Shown here: one piece after another, positions 50,740 through 60,155 of the stretch
Layout: each line of letters opens with the position of its first letter
Position numbering within the stretch: the stretch's first letter is position 1
DNA from: DATFDN01 sp963756545
GTDB taxonomy: Bacteria; Pseudomonadota; Alphaproteobacteria; Acetobacterales; Acetobacteraceae
Length of the DNA: 64,000 nt
Assembly (NCBI GenBank): GCA_963756545.1
Contig: CAVWNY010000001.1
Coordinates: forward strand, 372,001-436,000
Direction: 5' to 3'
The notes under the pieces: model-generated
What the model was told of the DNA's origin: nothing
Database searches by the model: none
What the model saw: only the letters and a program-made list of their open reading frames with translations
Translations under genes and position numbers: made by a program

Positions 50740-51783
50740 TCAGGCCCAGATCCGCACGCCGTTGTCGCAGACCACCTCGCGCGTGCCGGCCAAACGCCGG
50801 CTCAGCGGGGCCGAACGGGCGGGAACAGCGAGCGCCGCCGCCGCCCCTCCCTCTGGCGCCAGCACGCGATGCAGCAGGCCCGGCCCAATTACGGCGAGCG
50901 TGTCGGGCGGCAGGGTGTAGCGATCGACCAAGCCATGCTGCTCGACCATGACCAGCGCCTCGGCCCCGCTCCGGCTCGTCCAGCGCGAGACGCCGTCGCC
51001 GGTGAACTCGGGCAGGCGATGGCTGTCGCGCACCACCTCCAGCTCCACCGGCGCATCGTTCAGCGCCACGAGCAGCAGGAGGCACTCGCCGGGCGAGGAC
51101 AGCGCATCGATCCCGCTCGGTTGGCGAAACGGCCCCTCGGCCTCGCACGGGCGTGGCCGCAGAACGAGCGGATGGTCCTCCAGCACCGCCCGCAGGGCGG
51201 CGATGACGTTCGGGGCGCCGAGCGCCGCCTCGATCGCGCGTCGCGCCGCCGTCACGGGGTCGTCCTCGGCCGTGTCCGTGCGAGCCTCGGCCGGCAACGC
51301 CAGCAGCATCACCCCCGCCTGCACCAGCGCCTCGACCGCATCGGCCGCCGCCGGCGCGATCATCGCGATGTCGCGCCGGCCGCGCAGCTGCGCGGCGGCA
51401 TCCACCCGATCGGTCCACAGCCCGCCCAACACGCTGCGATGCCGGCCCGTGCTCGGCCACTCGCGAAAGAGCGCCTGGAAGAACTCGCCATAGCCCGAGA
51501 TCGTGGTGCGCGGCAGTTCCACATCGCCGCCTTCCGGCTTGACGACGACGAAGGGCAGAAGAAGCGGGTCGAGGTGGTAATAGAAGGTGACGCTGTAGCC
51601 GCACCTGCCGTCGCCGATGCCCACCGCCTCGAGGTCGGGGCGGTGGATGTCGGCCACCGCCTCGCCGATCACCTGATGGTTCAGCAGCGCCTGCACGGTC
51701 AGCCCGTCCCGCGCCTCGGGCGCATAGGCCCAACCGGTAAGCCCCGTCGTGGTGAGGACATCAAGCGAGCCGCGAATGGACAC
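50740..51783 (-). CDS. Hypothetical protein with shared N-terminal glycan-cluster module
   Basis: A 347-residue protein. The first 70 residues (DVLTTTGLTGWAYAPEARDG, IHRPDLEAVGIGDGRCGYS) are the same module found in the sulfotransferase at 42003 and, in diverged form, in neighbours. The remaining part has no motif I recognise; a beta-rich C-terminal segment may be a carbohydrate-binding or cupin-like fold. GTG 51783 is preceded by GGAG at six bases. It is followed by the large GT and preceded by a GT4 gene, all on one strand. Confidence 0.65.
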   Translation of the reverse strand: MSIRGSLDVLTTTGLTGWAYAPEARDGLTVQALLNHQVIGEAVADIHRPDLEAVGIGDGRCGYSVTFYYHLDPLLLPFVVVKPEGGDVELPRTTISGYGEFFQALFREWPSTGRHRSVLGGLWTDRVDAAAQLRGRRDIAMIAPAAADAVEALVQAGVMLLALPAEARTDTAEDDPVTAARRAIEAALGAPNVIAALRAVLEDHPLVLRPRPCEAEGPFRQPSGIDALSSPGECLLLLVALNDAPVELEVVRDSHRLPEFTGDGVSRWTSRSGAEALVMVEQHGLVDRYTLPPDTLAVIGPGLLHRVLAPEGGAAAALAVPARSAPLSRRLAGTREVVCDNGVRIWA

Positions 51784-51804
51784 TTGGTTCTCCGTCGTCG
51801 TCGG

Positions 51805-53133
51805 TTAGGCGGCGGCCGCGGGGGAATCCGCGAGAAGCCGGAGATACAGCGCGAGATGCGCGTCGAGCGTGTGCGACGCGGCGGCGGGGGGGCGCATGCT
51901 GGCGGCGAGGCCGTCGATCAGGGCGCGGTCGCGGTCGATCCGCTTCAGCAGATCGGCCAGCGCGTGCGTGCTGCCCATGCGGAAATGAAACCCGTCGAGG
52001 CCGTCGCGCACCTTCTCGGCCATGCCACCGATGTCGGAGCACAGCACGGGGCGACGGTTGCGCAGCGCCTCCTCGATCACCAGCGGCGCGTTCTCCCACC
52101 AGATCGAGGGCATCAGCACGACGTCGACGCCCCGCATCAGCGCGTCCACCTCCTCGTGCTCATAGGGGCCGTAGAAGCGCACGTTGGAGCCCGGTTTGGC
52201 GAGGCGCTTCTCGAGATCGGCGCGAAACACCTCGGGCTGGCCGCGGTAGTCGCCGAAGATGGCAAAGCTGATCGTATCGCAGGCTTCCGCCGCGAGCTGC
52301 TCGGCGGCGCCGAGCAGCACCTCGATGCCCTTGAGCCGCGAGATCTGGCCGAAGAAGCCGACGCGCAGCGCCGCCCCGCCCGCGCGAGGCGCGATCGCCG
52401 CCACCGCCGCCTCGCCGGCCGGCGGAACGAGGTTGTCCAGCACCGCCATCTTCGCCTCCGACACGCCCCACTGGACGTAGCGTTGCGCGAGGAACGCGCT
52501 GGGCGCGGTGAACTGGTCCACCATCTCGAAGAAGCTCTGCACGTAGCGGCGGCGGAGGAAGAAGTCCGACGGCGCGATTTCGGGAAAGCAGCCCGCGCAC
52601 CGCACGTCGCTGGCGCGCCGGCATAGGTGCAGGTCGCCGCGCGTGACCATCTGCCCAAAATGGTTGCAAATGGCAAGATATTCGTGCAAGGTCAGGATGA
52701 TCCGCGCGCGCGGCAGCACCCGCCGCACGAGGTCGAACACCTCCACCCCGAAATTCGCGTAGTGGTGAAAATGGACCACGTCGGGCGAAAGCTCGATCAG
52801 CAGCCGCTCCAGCTCGCGCGGCAGCCGTGGGTCGCGGTTGGCGAAGTTGAACCAGTTGAACGCACCCGGCGCGTAGAGAAACTCGCGATCGGAAAAGGGC
52901 TGCGTGATGCACAGCTCCGCGCCCTGGCCCGGCAGGGCGCCGCAGCCCAGGAACCAGGCCTCGATCCCCGGCTGGTCGCGCAGCCCGGCGAAAAGCTGGA
53001 ACGCGGCGTTCTCGGCCCCGCCCTTGGTCACCTCGGGATGCCCGTGCGAGGCGACCAGCACGCGCAGTCCCGCCGGCCGGATGTCGACCGCCCGGGGCAA
53101 GGTGAGGCGGCGACGCGGTTCAGGAATTGCCAT
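51805..53133 (-). CDS. GT4-family glycosyltransferase
   Basis: A 442-residue GT-B enzyme. The N-terminal donor loop GGAENAAFQLFAGL, the acceptor-side PDVVHFHHYANFG, and the C-terminal VGFFGQISRLKGIEVLL with MPSIWWENAPLVIEEAL (the E-x7-E retaining GT4 motif) are all present. CxxC-like Cys residues in DLHLCRRASDVRCAGCF form a small zinc-like cluster common in this subgroup. It transfers an activated sugar to a glycan. Starts inside the end of the upstream gene (14-base overlap). Confidence 0.9.
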   Translation of the reverse strand: MAIPEPRRRLTLPRAVDIRPAGLRVLVASHGHPEVTKGGAENAAFQLFAGLRDQPGIEAWFLGCGALPGQGAELCITQPFSDREFLYAPGAFNWFNFANRDPRLPRELERLLIELSPDVVHFHHYANFGVEVFDLVRRVLPRARIILTLHEYLAICNHFGQMVTRGDLHLCRRASDVRCAGCFPEIAPSDFFLRRRYVQSFFEMVDQFTAPSAFLAQRYVQWGVSEAKMAVLDNLVPPAGEAAVAAIAPRAGGAALRVGFFGQISRLKGIEVLLGAAEQLAAEACDTISFAIFGDYRGQPEVFRADLEKRLAKPGSNVRFYGPYEHEEVDALMRGVDVVLMPSIWWENAPLVIEEALRNRRPVLCSDIGGMAEKVRDGLDGFHFRMGSTHALADLLKRIDRDRALIDGLAASMRPPAAASHTLDAHLALYLRLLADSPAAAA

Positions 53134-54958
53134 GCGCGCTCGCGAACCAGCGGGCCTGGTGCGTCCAGGCGTTGTAGAGCGTCATGTTCATGCGCCATCG
53201 CTCGGCCGCGCCGACCTGGGAGCGCCGCTCCAGATGACACAGCCGGACGCTCGGATCCACCGCGCAGCCCTGGCCGCGCTCGTGCAGCCGCATGCAGAGA
53301 TCGGAATCCTCGAAATCGCCGATCACGTAGGACTCGTCGAATCCGCCGAGATCGGCGGCTTCCGCGTGGCGCATGACCATGCAAGCAGCGGTGATGGCGC
53401 GGCTGGGCAGCAGCCCGCCAGCGTCTCCCGGAACGTCCACGGGCGGCTTCATTCCCTTGCGCGGATGGATCGGAAACATCCAGCCGCCGAACTCCGCCAC
53501 TTCCTCGAAACTCATACCCTGGTGCTGCACCGCGCCGTTCTCGAACAGCAGCAGCGGCCCGACCGCGCCCAATGCCGGGTCCGCCTCCAGCCGCGCGGAC
53601 AGTCGGTCGAGCCAATCCGGGGTGTCGGGAAAGACATCGGAGTTCAGGAAGCAAACGAAGGCCCCGCGCGCATGGGCCAGGCCGATGTTGTTCGCCGGCG
53701 CGAAGCCCATGTTGCGGTCCAGCAGCAGCATCCGCAGGGGCAGGCGGAACCGCTCGTGGACGCTGACGGCCAACGTCTCCAGCTCGCGCCGGCGCGACGG
53801 GTCGTCCAGGACGTAGATCAACTCGGTGTCGGGCAGACCCTGGCGCGCGAACAGCGCGACCTGATACTCCAGGAAATCGAGGCGCCCGTACAGCGGCACG
53901 ATCACGCTGTGACGCGGTGCGGCGGGCGACTGGCCGAGCGTGACGGCGCTAACTCGCGGACGCCGGCGCAGTCGCTCGGCGTTCAGCGCGCGGACGCTCG
54001 CCCCGATCACGCGGTCAAACGCCGGCGCGAGTTGGTCGTAGCGCAGATCGAAGGACGACAGCACGCGCTTGATCGCCTCGATCCCCGCCACGGGTGTAGC
54101 GGGCACCGGCCTGTAGCCGATCTCGCCCCGCGCGGTCTCGATCTCCAGATACATCGGCTGTTCGGCCCCCTCGGGGACCCCATTGGGAAACATCGGCAAG
54201 AAGGCGATGAAGCCGCAATCCTCCTCGGCTTGCCCGGTGCCGAGGGTCTCCACCACGTCCGGACGCGGCACACGGATGACATTGCGCTCGGTTATCGAGG
54301 CGACCGCCAGGCCGGCGCGAAGGCGCACGGCGCGTACCACATCGGCCGCCGCCGCGACCCAGCCCATCAGAATCACGCCCTGCGGCGGGCAGAGAATCGC
54401 GTGATCAAGACCGAGCCGCACCTCGTCTTTCAGCGTGCCCAGCGTGTCCGCGCCCGTGAACCCCTTGCGCAGCAGCAGCGACAGCAGTGTCTCTCGGCTC
54501 TTGCTCGCGCCTTCAGCGTTGCTCAGTTCGGCGAACAGGCGCGCCCCGACGTCCACCCCCCGCAGGTGCTGGCCGTCGGAGGGGACACTCATGCCAACGC
54601 GATGGTCGGGTCCAACCACCTCGAGCCAACCAAGTCGGCCCATACCCCGGCCTGAAGAAGGAAAGTGGAGCACGACCCCCGAGCCACGCTCGCCAAGGTC
54701 GGTCCGATGAAAATACGCGATGGTCGCCGGACCGGCCAATGCACCCGATTCGAAATCCACCCGGACATCGACAGTCGCGGGCTTGGCACTGGGAACGTAC
54801 CCTGCCTCGACCCAGCCCACGAAGAACCAGGCGCCCGATCCGGAGTGATAGCCGTAATAATCCACCAAGCCGTTCCAGGGCGGCCGTGACGACGCAGGGC
54901 CGTCCGCGGGCGCATGCACGTCCGTCGCGATGTCGGCCACGAGCACGTCTGCCGTCAT
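53120..54958 (-). CDS. GT2-family glycosyltransferase with N-terminal accessory modules
   Basis: A 612-residue protein. Residues 25-130 and 180-290 are beta-rich modules (YYGYHSGSGAWFFVGWVEAG; AILCPPQGVILMGWVAAAADVV) resembling the shared module of nearby proteins. The GT-A domain begins near residue 365: HSVIVPLYGRLDFLEYQVAL, MGFAPANNIGLAHARG, FLNSDVFPD (DxD-like), and GGFDESYVIGDFEDSDLCMRL. It is the first gene of the four-gene minus-strand operon. Sugar specificity unknown. Confidence 0.87.
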   Translation of the reverse strand: MTADVLVADIATDVHAPADGPASSRPPWNGLVDYYGYHSGSGAWFFVGWVEAGYVPSAKPATVDVRVDFESGALAGPATIAYFHRTDLGERGSGVVLHFPSSGRGMGRLGWLEVVGPDHRVGMSVPSDGQHLRGVDVGARLFAELSNAEGASKSRETLLSLLLRKGFTGADTLGTLKDEVRLGLDHAILCPPQGVILMGWVAAAADVVRAVRLRAGLAVASITERNVIRVPRPDVVETLGTGQAEEDCGFIAFLPMFPNGVPEGAEQPMYLEIETARGEIGYRPVPATPVAGIEAIKRVLSSFDLRYDQLAPAFDRVIGASVRALNAERLRRRPRVSAVTLGQSPAAPRHSVIVPLYGRLDFLEYQVALFARQGLPDTELIYVLDDPSRRRELETLAVSVHERFRLPLRMLLLDRNMGFAPANNIGLAHARGAFVCFLNSDVFPDTPDWLDRLSARLEADPALGAVGPLLLFENGAVQHQGMSFEEVAEFGGWMFPIHPRKGMKPPVDVPGDAGGLLPSRAITAACMVMRHAEAADLGGFDESYVIGDFEDSDLCMRLHERGQGCAVDPSVRLCHLERRSQVGAAERWRMNMTLYNAWTHQARWFASAHGNS

Positions 54959-55266
54959 GGGGCGGGTCTCCGTAATCGAAGCGCGGCTCTTCAGCCGACG
55001 TGCGAACCTGCTGATGAACTAACCGTGAGTGAACGGTGCTGTAGCGGCATGCGCCGATGCGCTCAAGCGCTTTCGATTCCCTGGCGCATGTTTTTCGCAG
55101 CATGAACGAAGTTTCCCGTTCGCCGGGCCACCCACACCGCCGCCGCGCTTGCAGGCCGCCGCCCACTTTGCAATAACCGGAGCCTGTTTTCGGCGGCGCA
55201 CAAGACGCGGCGGCTCGGCGGGATGAAGCCCCGACCTCTTGCGCTCCGGACCTGAAGGAGCCGCGC
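54959..55266. other. Divergent intergenic region
   Basis: This 308-base gap separates the GT2 gene and the HNH gene, which diverge. It should hold both promoters. I find no strong -35/-10 pair, repeat or RNA gene. The only clear element is AAGGAG at 55255-55260, the Shine-Dalgarno of the HNH gene. Confidence 0.5.
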
Positions 55267-55827
55267 TTGCCCGACGGCGGACAGCACTTTCCGGCGCTCG
55301 TCCTGAACGCGGACTTCCGTCCGCTATCCTATTTCCCACTCTCGCTCTGGTCGTGGCAGGACGCGGTGAAGGCCGTGTTCCTCGACCGGGTCTCGGTCCT
55401 GAGCGAGTATGAAAAGCGGGTGCACTCGCCCAGCCTGACCATGCGGCTGCCCAGCGTGATCGCGCTGAAGGACTACATCCCCTCGGCGCGGCGGCCCGCC
55501 TTCACCCGGTTCAACGTGTTCCTGCGGGACGGCTTCGTCTGCCAGTACTGCGGGGACCGGCTGCCCACCCACGACCTGACGTTCGATCACGTGGTGCCGC
55601 GCTCGCGCGGCGGCCGGACGACGTGGGAGAACGTCGTCACCGCCTGTGGAGAGTGCAACCTGCGGAAGGGCTCGCGCCTACCGCGCGAGTGCGGCATGCC
55701 GCCCCGCGGCCCCCCGCGTCAGCCAACGACATGGGAACTTCAGGACAGGGGGCGCGGCTTTCCCCCCAACTACCTGCATCAGAGTTGGCGGGACTACCTC
55801 TACTGGGACAGCGAGCTGGAGAGCTGA
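55267..55827 (+). CDS. HNH endonuclease family protein
   Basis: A 186-residue HNH nuclease. The zinc-binding Cys pairs are in VCQYCGDRLP and TACGECNLRKG, and the catalytic HNH-type centre is LTFDHVVPRSRGGRTTWENVV, with the active His in FDHV and the Asn in WENVV. Relatives are widespread and conserved in alphaproteobacteria outside restriction systems; their substrate is unknown. The start is TTG 55267 with AAGGAG six bases upstream, a strong match. It is convergent with the DUF2939 gene. Confidence 0.9.
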   Translation: MPDGGQHFPALVLNADFRPLSYFPLSLWSWQDAVKAVFLDRVSVLSEYEKRVHSPSLTMRLPSVIALKDYIPSARRPAFTRFNVFLRDGFVCQYCGDRLPTHDLTFDHVVPRSRGGRTTWENVVTACGECNLRKGSRLPRECGMPPRGPPRQPTTWELQDRGRGFPPNYLHQSWRDYLYWDSELES

Positions 55828-55836
55828 TCCATCCGG

Positions 55837-56334
55837 CTACCCGCGCGGCTGTCGCCGCGCCTCGGTGCGGGCCTGGACCAACATCGCCTCGGGCAGCCAG
55901 GCGCGCGTGACCCGCCAGACGCCGCCCCGCAGCTCGAGCCGCAGCCGGATCGCGCCAACGTCCAGCATCAGGCGATCCGGCCCTTCCAGCCAGGCACCAC
56001 GCAGTTGCCCGACGCCCAGCGCGCCGCCCGGCCAAGCCTCATCCGCGCGCAGCGCTGCCAGGACGTTCTCGGGGGTGATGGATGCCCTCACCGCGATATC
56101 GCGCAGGAACGCCGCGCCAAAAGGCGCGAGCTCCTGGCCGCTCGAGAGGTCCGCCTCGATTCCTTGCTGGACCTCCGGCCAGTCGATCAATTGGCGCAGC
56201 ATCTTGGCGTCGTTCCGCGCCACCGCGCCGTCCAGCCGGTAGAGGGTCACACAGGGATAGGCGACATACGTCGTGGCCAGCAGCAGCGCGGCCGCGACGA
56301 CCGGGACTGCCAGCGGCGGAATCCTCGCGGCCAT
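55837..56334 (-). CDS. DUF2939 membrane-anchored protein
   Basis: A 165-residue protein with one N-terminal transmembrane segment (LAVPVVAAALLLATTYVAY) followed by a periplasmic domain with VTLYRLDGAVARNDAKMLRQLIDWPEV, the DUF2939 start. Function unknown. ATG 56334 has GGAG five bases upstream; an upstream in-frame ATG (56454) would disrupt the signal-anchor topology. Confidence 0.8.
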   Translation of the reverse strand: MAARIPPLAVPVVAAALLLATTYVAYPCVTLYRLDGAVARNDAKMLRQLIDWPEVQQGIEADLSSGQELAPFGAAFLRDIAVRASITPENVLAALRADEAWPGGALGVGQLRGAWLEGPDRLMLDVGAIRLRLELRGGVWRVTRAWLPEAMLVQARTEARRQPRG

Positions 56335-56469
56335 GCTCACTCCATTCAACCGAGTCCAGCATCTCGGGTATGAGTGTGGCAGGATAGGGCAGGCGGCAGG
56401 AACTTTTCTGTGACGGGATCGCGGTCCGGGGTGGCCGGCACGGTGGGACGTCACCCGTGCCGGGTCCGC

Positions 56470-57093
56470 CTATGCACCATCTTGCCCCAGCAGCGCCGCC
56501 CGGAACCGGTCGCGCACGACATGGGGGAAGCGATTGCGCCGGCTCTTGAGGGGCGGCCCCTCCTTGACCCGCAGCAGGATGAAGGCCAGGCCGCCGCCCT
56601 CATCCAACAGGCGACGTCCCTCGGCGATCTCCGCCTCGGTGTTGATCGTGTGGATCACAGGAAAGCCCGCGCCGGCCGCGATCCTGTCGAGTTGCACGCC
56701 AAGCCCGGTGTGGCTGTCCTGGTTGCCGGTTTCGCCGTAATGGCCGTTGTCGACGCAGACGATCCGCAGATTGGGCGGGTTGAGCAGCGCGATGGTCGCC
56801 AGTGCGCCCATGTTCATCAGCAACTCGCCGTCGCCCGTCACCACCAGAATAAGCCGGCGCGGTTGCGCGAGCGCGAGGCCAAGCCCCATCATCGGCGCCG
56901 CGCCCATCGCCCCGCCGAGGCCGAAGACGTTGGGCGCATCCTCGGTCATTGCGCACAGTTCCTGCGCCGCGCCGGCGAGCCCGGTGACGACCAGGAAGTC
57001 CTCGGGCCGCTGGATCAGCGCGGGCACCGCCTGACGGCGGTCCAGCACCGGGTCGGGCAGCGCCGCCGTCTGCATCCGATTCAACTTCGCCAT
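56470..57093 (-). CDS. TPP-dependent 2-oxoacid decarboxylase, TPP-binding subunit
   Basis: A 207-residue subunit with the TPP/Mg2+ motif VTGDGELLMNMGALATIALL followed by the NNG-type VCVDNGHYGETG. The closest known pairs are phosphonopyruvate decarboxylase and the beta subunit of sulfopyruvate decarboxylase (ComE); other 2-oxoacids are possible. The partner PYR-domain subunit is encoded ten bases upstream. GAGGGG precedes the start. Confidence 0.87.
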   Translation of the reverse strand: MAKLNRMQTAALPDPVLDRRQAVPALIQRPEDFLVVTGLAGAAQELCAMTEDAPNVFGLGGAMGAAPMMGLGLALAQPRRLILVVTGDGELLMNMGALATIALLNPPNLRIVCVDNGHYGETGNQDSHTGLGVQLDRIAAGAGFPVIHTINTEAEIAEGRRLLDEGGGLAFILLRVKEGPPLKSRRNRFPHVVRDRFRAALLGQDGA

Positions 57094-57103
57094 CGCTCGC
57101 CCC

Positions 57104-57622
57104 TCAGAACTTCTTCGCGCCGATGAGCCTCTGCGTCAGCAGCACGGCGACCGCCTGCCCGGACTGGAAGGCCATCGTCAGCGCCGCGGTCACCGTCGGG
57201 ATCACCTCGTCGGGCTGCTCCGCGCGCAGGCACACCACGCCCATCGCCCGCATCACCGGCGCGACCGCCTGACCCATCGGGAACTGCCACGGGTTCCCCT
57301 CACCGAACTCGCCCCGCATGCTGATGAGCGTCAGGAACGGGAACCGTCCACCGGCGATCAGCGAGAGCATGTTGATGCAATTTCCGGCGCCGGAGGACTG
57401 CATCAGCAGCACGCCCCGCGCTCCGCCGAGATCGGCGCCGGCGAGCAACGCGACGCCCTCCTCCTCGGTGGTCAGCGGCACCGATAGGGCGTCCGGGTCG
57501 GCGAGCGAGCGGTCGATCAGGACGCGGTGCCCGGCGTCGGGCACATAGGCGAACTGGGTGACGCCGCTGCGCCGCAGGAGATCGTACAGCTCGTGCGTCC
57601 ACGCCGGATCGCTGGCGTCCAT
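57104..57622 (-). CDS. TPP-dependent 2-oxoacid decarboxylase, PYR-domain subunit
   Basis: A 172-residue alpha subunit. The activating glutamate is in LTTEEEGVALLAGADLGG, and LMQSSGAGNCINML and LISMRGEFGEGNPWQ are typical of ComD/Ppd. With its partner it would form a heteromer that decarboxylates a phosphono-, sulfo- or related pyruvate. ATG 57622 has GGAGG five bases upstream. It is divergent from the nitric oxide reductase gene. Confidence 0.87.
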   Translation of the reverse strand: MDASDPAWTHELYDLLRRSGVTQFAYVPDAGHRVLIDRSLADPDALSVPLTTEEEGVALLAGADLGGARGVLLMQSSGAGNCINMLSLIAGGRFPFLTLISMRGEFGEGNPWQFPMGQAVAPVMRAMGVVCLRAEQPDEVIPTVTAALTMAFQSGQAVAVLLTQRLIGAKKF

Positions 57623-57771
57623 GACATCCTCCGGGAAAAGGCCTTGCCAGCATGGCGCGTGGCCCGAGTGGATGCAAATGAGCGACTGATATTGTTCTGG
57701 CGCAAAGACGCCAACCGGGCATCCCTGTACGGTTCGGGGGCAACCCGTTCGATCTTTGGGTGAAATCAAGC

Positions 57772-60151
57772 ATGTCGATCACCGCCGAAGCGCACCACCC
57801 CGTGACCGAGGATCCCGTCAGCAACGTGCTGAAATGGATCCTTTTCGCGACGGCCATTCTCACGTTTGCCTTGATGGCATGGGCGACGATGCGGACATAC
57901 GAGACGGCGCCCCCGCAGCCGGAGCGCTTCGTCACCACGACGGGCGCGACGCTGTTCACCAACGACGACATCCTTGCCGGCAAGGCAGGCTTCCAGAAAG
58001 CCGATCTGATGGACTACGGCAGTCTGTACGGCATGGGGTCGTATTTCGGCCAGGATTATACCGCCTCGATCCTCGTTCGGCTGGCGACGCTCGCCGAAGA
58101 CAATGTCGCACGGGCGCGCTACGGCAAGCCGCTTTCGGCTTTGACGGGCGACCAGCAGGCGTCCGCCGCGACGACGATGCGCGAGCAAATGCAACGCGTA
58201 GACCTGACGCAGGCGCAGGTTGTCATCCCGGATGCGCTGGCGGCGGCGATCCGCGACGTGCGGGCCGAGACCGCCAAGCGGCTTAACACGCTCGATGCCG
58301 CTGCCGGATGGACGCCAGCCTACAGTCTAAGCCCGGCCGACGCGGTGCAAACCGCCGATTTCCTTGTCTATTCCGCCCTTACGACGGTGGCGCGCCGACC
58401 GGGCCTTGCTTGGTCCTGGACCGAGAACTGGCCCTATGAACCGATGGTGGGCAACACACCCACGACCAATACCTTCATCTGGACCTGGATCAGCTTCTGC
58501 TTCACGTTCTTCGCGTTCGGCTTGGTCCTGTTCATCTACGAATTCTGGCTCAACCATCCCGACGACGCGCCGATGGACCCGGTGCTCGCCAGGCGCCACC
58601 CGCTCACGCCAAGCCAGCGCAAGGCGGGCAAATACTTCCTGTTCGTTGCGGCGGTGCTGCTGTTGCAGATCGCCGCCGGCACCATCATGGCACATTCCTA
58701 CTACGACCGTGTCAGCTTCTACGGCATCGACATCAACTATCTCTTTCCGTTCAATTTCGTGCGGGATGTGCATACCCAGGCGCCGATCGTCTGGATCGGA
58801 GTATCCTGGATCGGAGCCGGACTGTTCCTGGCTCCCGCGATCGCCGGCGGGCGGGAGGCGCGGGGACAAGGGTTTCTGGTGGATGTGCTGTTCTGGGCCA
58901 CCGTGGCGATCGTCGTCGGCGCGCTTGCGGGCAACTATTTCGGCATCATGGGCATCATAGACCGCCGCTGGTTCTGGTTCGGCAACCAGGGCCTGTCCTA
59001 CATCCAGCTCGGGCGGTTCTGGCAGATCGGCTTCTTCCTGGGCCTCGCTATCTGGAGCGCGCTGGTGTTGCGGGCGCTGTGGCCGACCGGCACCGCGCTA
59101 TGGCAGGCGACGCGGCAATTCTGGTCCGGCCGGATCCGGATGGAGCACCTGATCTGGGCCTCCACCGTCAACGTCGCCGTGCTCTACGTCTTCGGGATGA
59201 TCCCGCTCACCGGCATCGAAAAGTCGTTCACCATAACCGATTTCTGGCGCTGGTGGGTGGTGCATCTGTGGGTCGAGCAATCCTTCGAGTTCTTCGCCGC
59301 CTGCATGAGTGCCTATCTGCTGATGGCGACGGGGCTGGTGTCGCGCATGCTGGCGGAGCGGGCGACCTATTTCGAGCTCATCCTGATCTTCCTGGGCGGC
59401 GTGATCGGCACTGGGCACCATCTGTACTGGGCTGGCGGACCGAGCATGTGGGTGCCGATGGGCAGCATGTTCTCGTTCATCGAAGTGCTGCCCCTGGTGC
59501 TGCTCATCATCGAAGCGATCCAGCAGGTACTGGCTGATAACAGCACATCGGGAGTTTCAGTACAGGCTCGCCTACACATACATCATCGGCGCGGCATTCT
59601 GGAATTTCGTCGGTGCCGGCGTGTTCGGCGGCGGCACGTTAAACGCGCCCCTTGTCAATTACTACGAGCATGGGACCTTTCTAACGCTCAACCATGCCCA
59701 TACAGCGCTATTCGGCGCGTTCGGCCTGCTGGGGATCGGCCTCATCTATTTCTGCCTGCGCTACAGAGCGGCCGACCGCGTCGCCTTCTCGGACCGGATC
59801 GGAATATGGGCGTTCTGGCTCTACAATGGCGGGCTGGTGCTGTGGATCATACTGAACTTCTTCCCGATCGGCTGGCCGCAACTGGAAGCGGTGTACGAGC
59901 ACGGCTTCGCCTACGCCCGCAGCGCGGCGTTCTACGACACCACGCTCTATTGGCAGTGGATGCGCCTGCCGGGCGACGTGGTCTTCGCGATCGGCGCCCT
60001 GCTGATGGCGTGGGATTTCATCATCAAGCTTCGCCCCTGGCGCCCGCTCCTCCTCGACCAGCCGGGCCTCGATCCGCACCTTCCGGCGGGCAGCGCTGGC
60101 GCAAGGATCGCGGCCGGGCGGGCGGCGCCGCAGCATCTCATGGAGGGCTGA
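57772..60151 (+). pseudogene. norZ: Quinol-type nitric oxide reductase large subunit, frameshifted
   Basis: The first frame (57772-59523) encodes 584 residues of a qNOR: an N-terminal transmembrane helix, a periplasmic cytochrome-c-like domain, then the heme-copper-oxidase core with His334 in DVHTQAPIVW and the Fe-B His pair in GTGHHLYWAGG. Near 59524 one extra base shifts the frame. The second frame (59525-60151) continues RYWLITAHREFQYRLAYTYIIGAA and NAPLVNYYEHG to a normal C-terminus, restoring about 792 residues. The enzyme would reduce NO to N2O using quinol. It diverges from a TPP decarboxylase and converges with an Nnr-type regulator 4 bases after its stop. Confidence 0.85.
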
Positions 60152-60155
60152 TCGC

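Noticed and set aside
57623..57771. An Fnr/Nnr box in the norZ-decarboxylase promoter
   Set aside because: I could not find a convincing TTGAT-N4-ATCAA or similar palindrome; TTGCC-N4-TGGCG near 57650 is too weak.
59515..59540. Programmed frameshifting in the nitric oxide reductase gene
   Set aside because: No slippery heptamer, in-frame stop with rare codon or downstream stem is evident; mutation or sequencing error is simpler.
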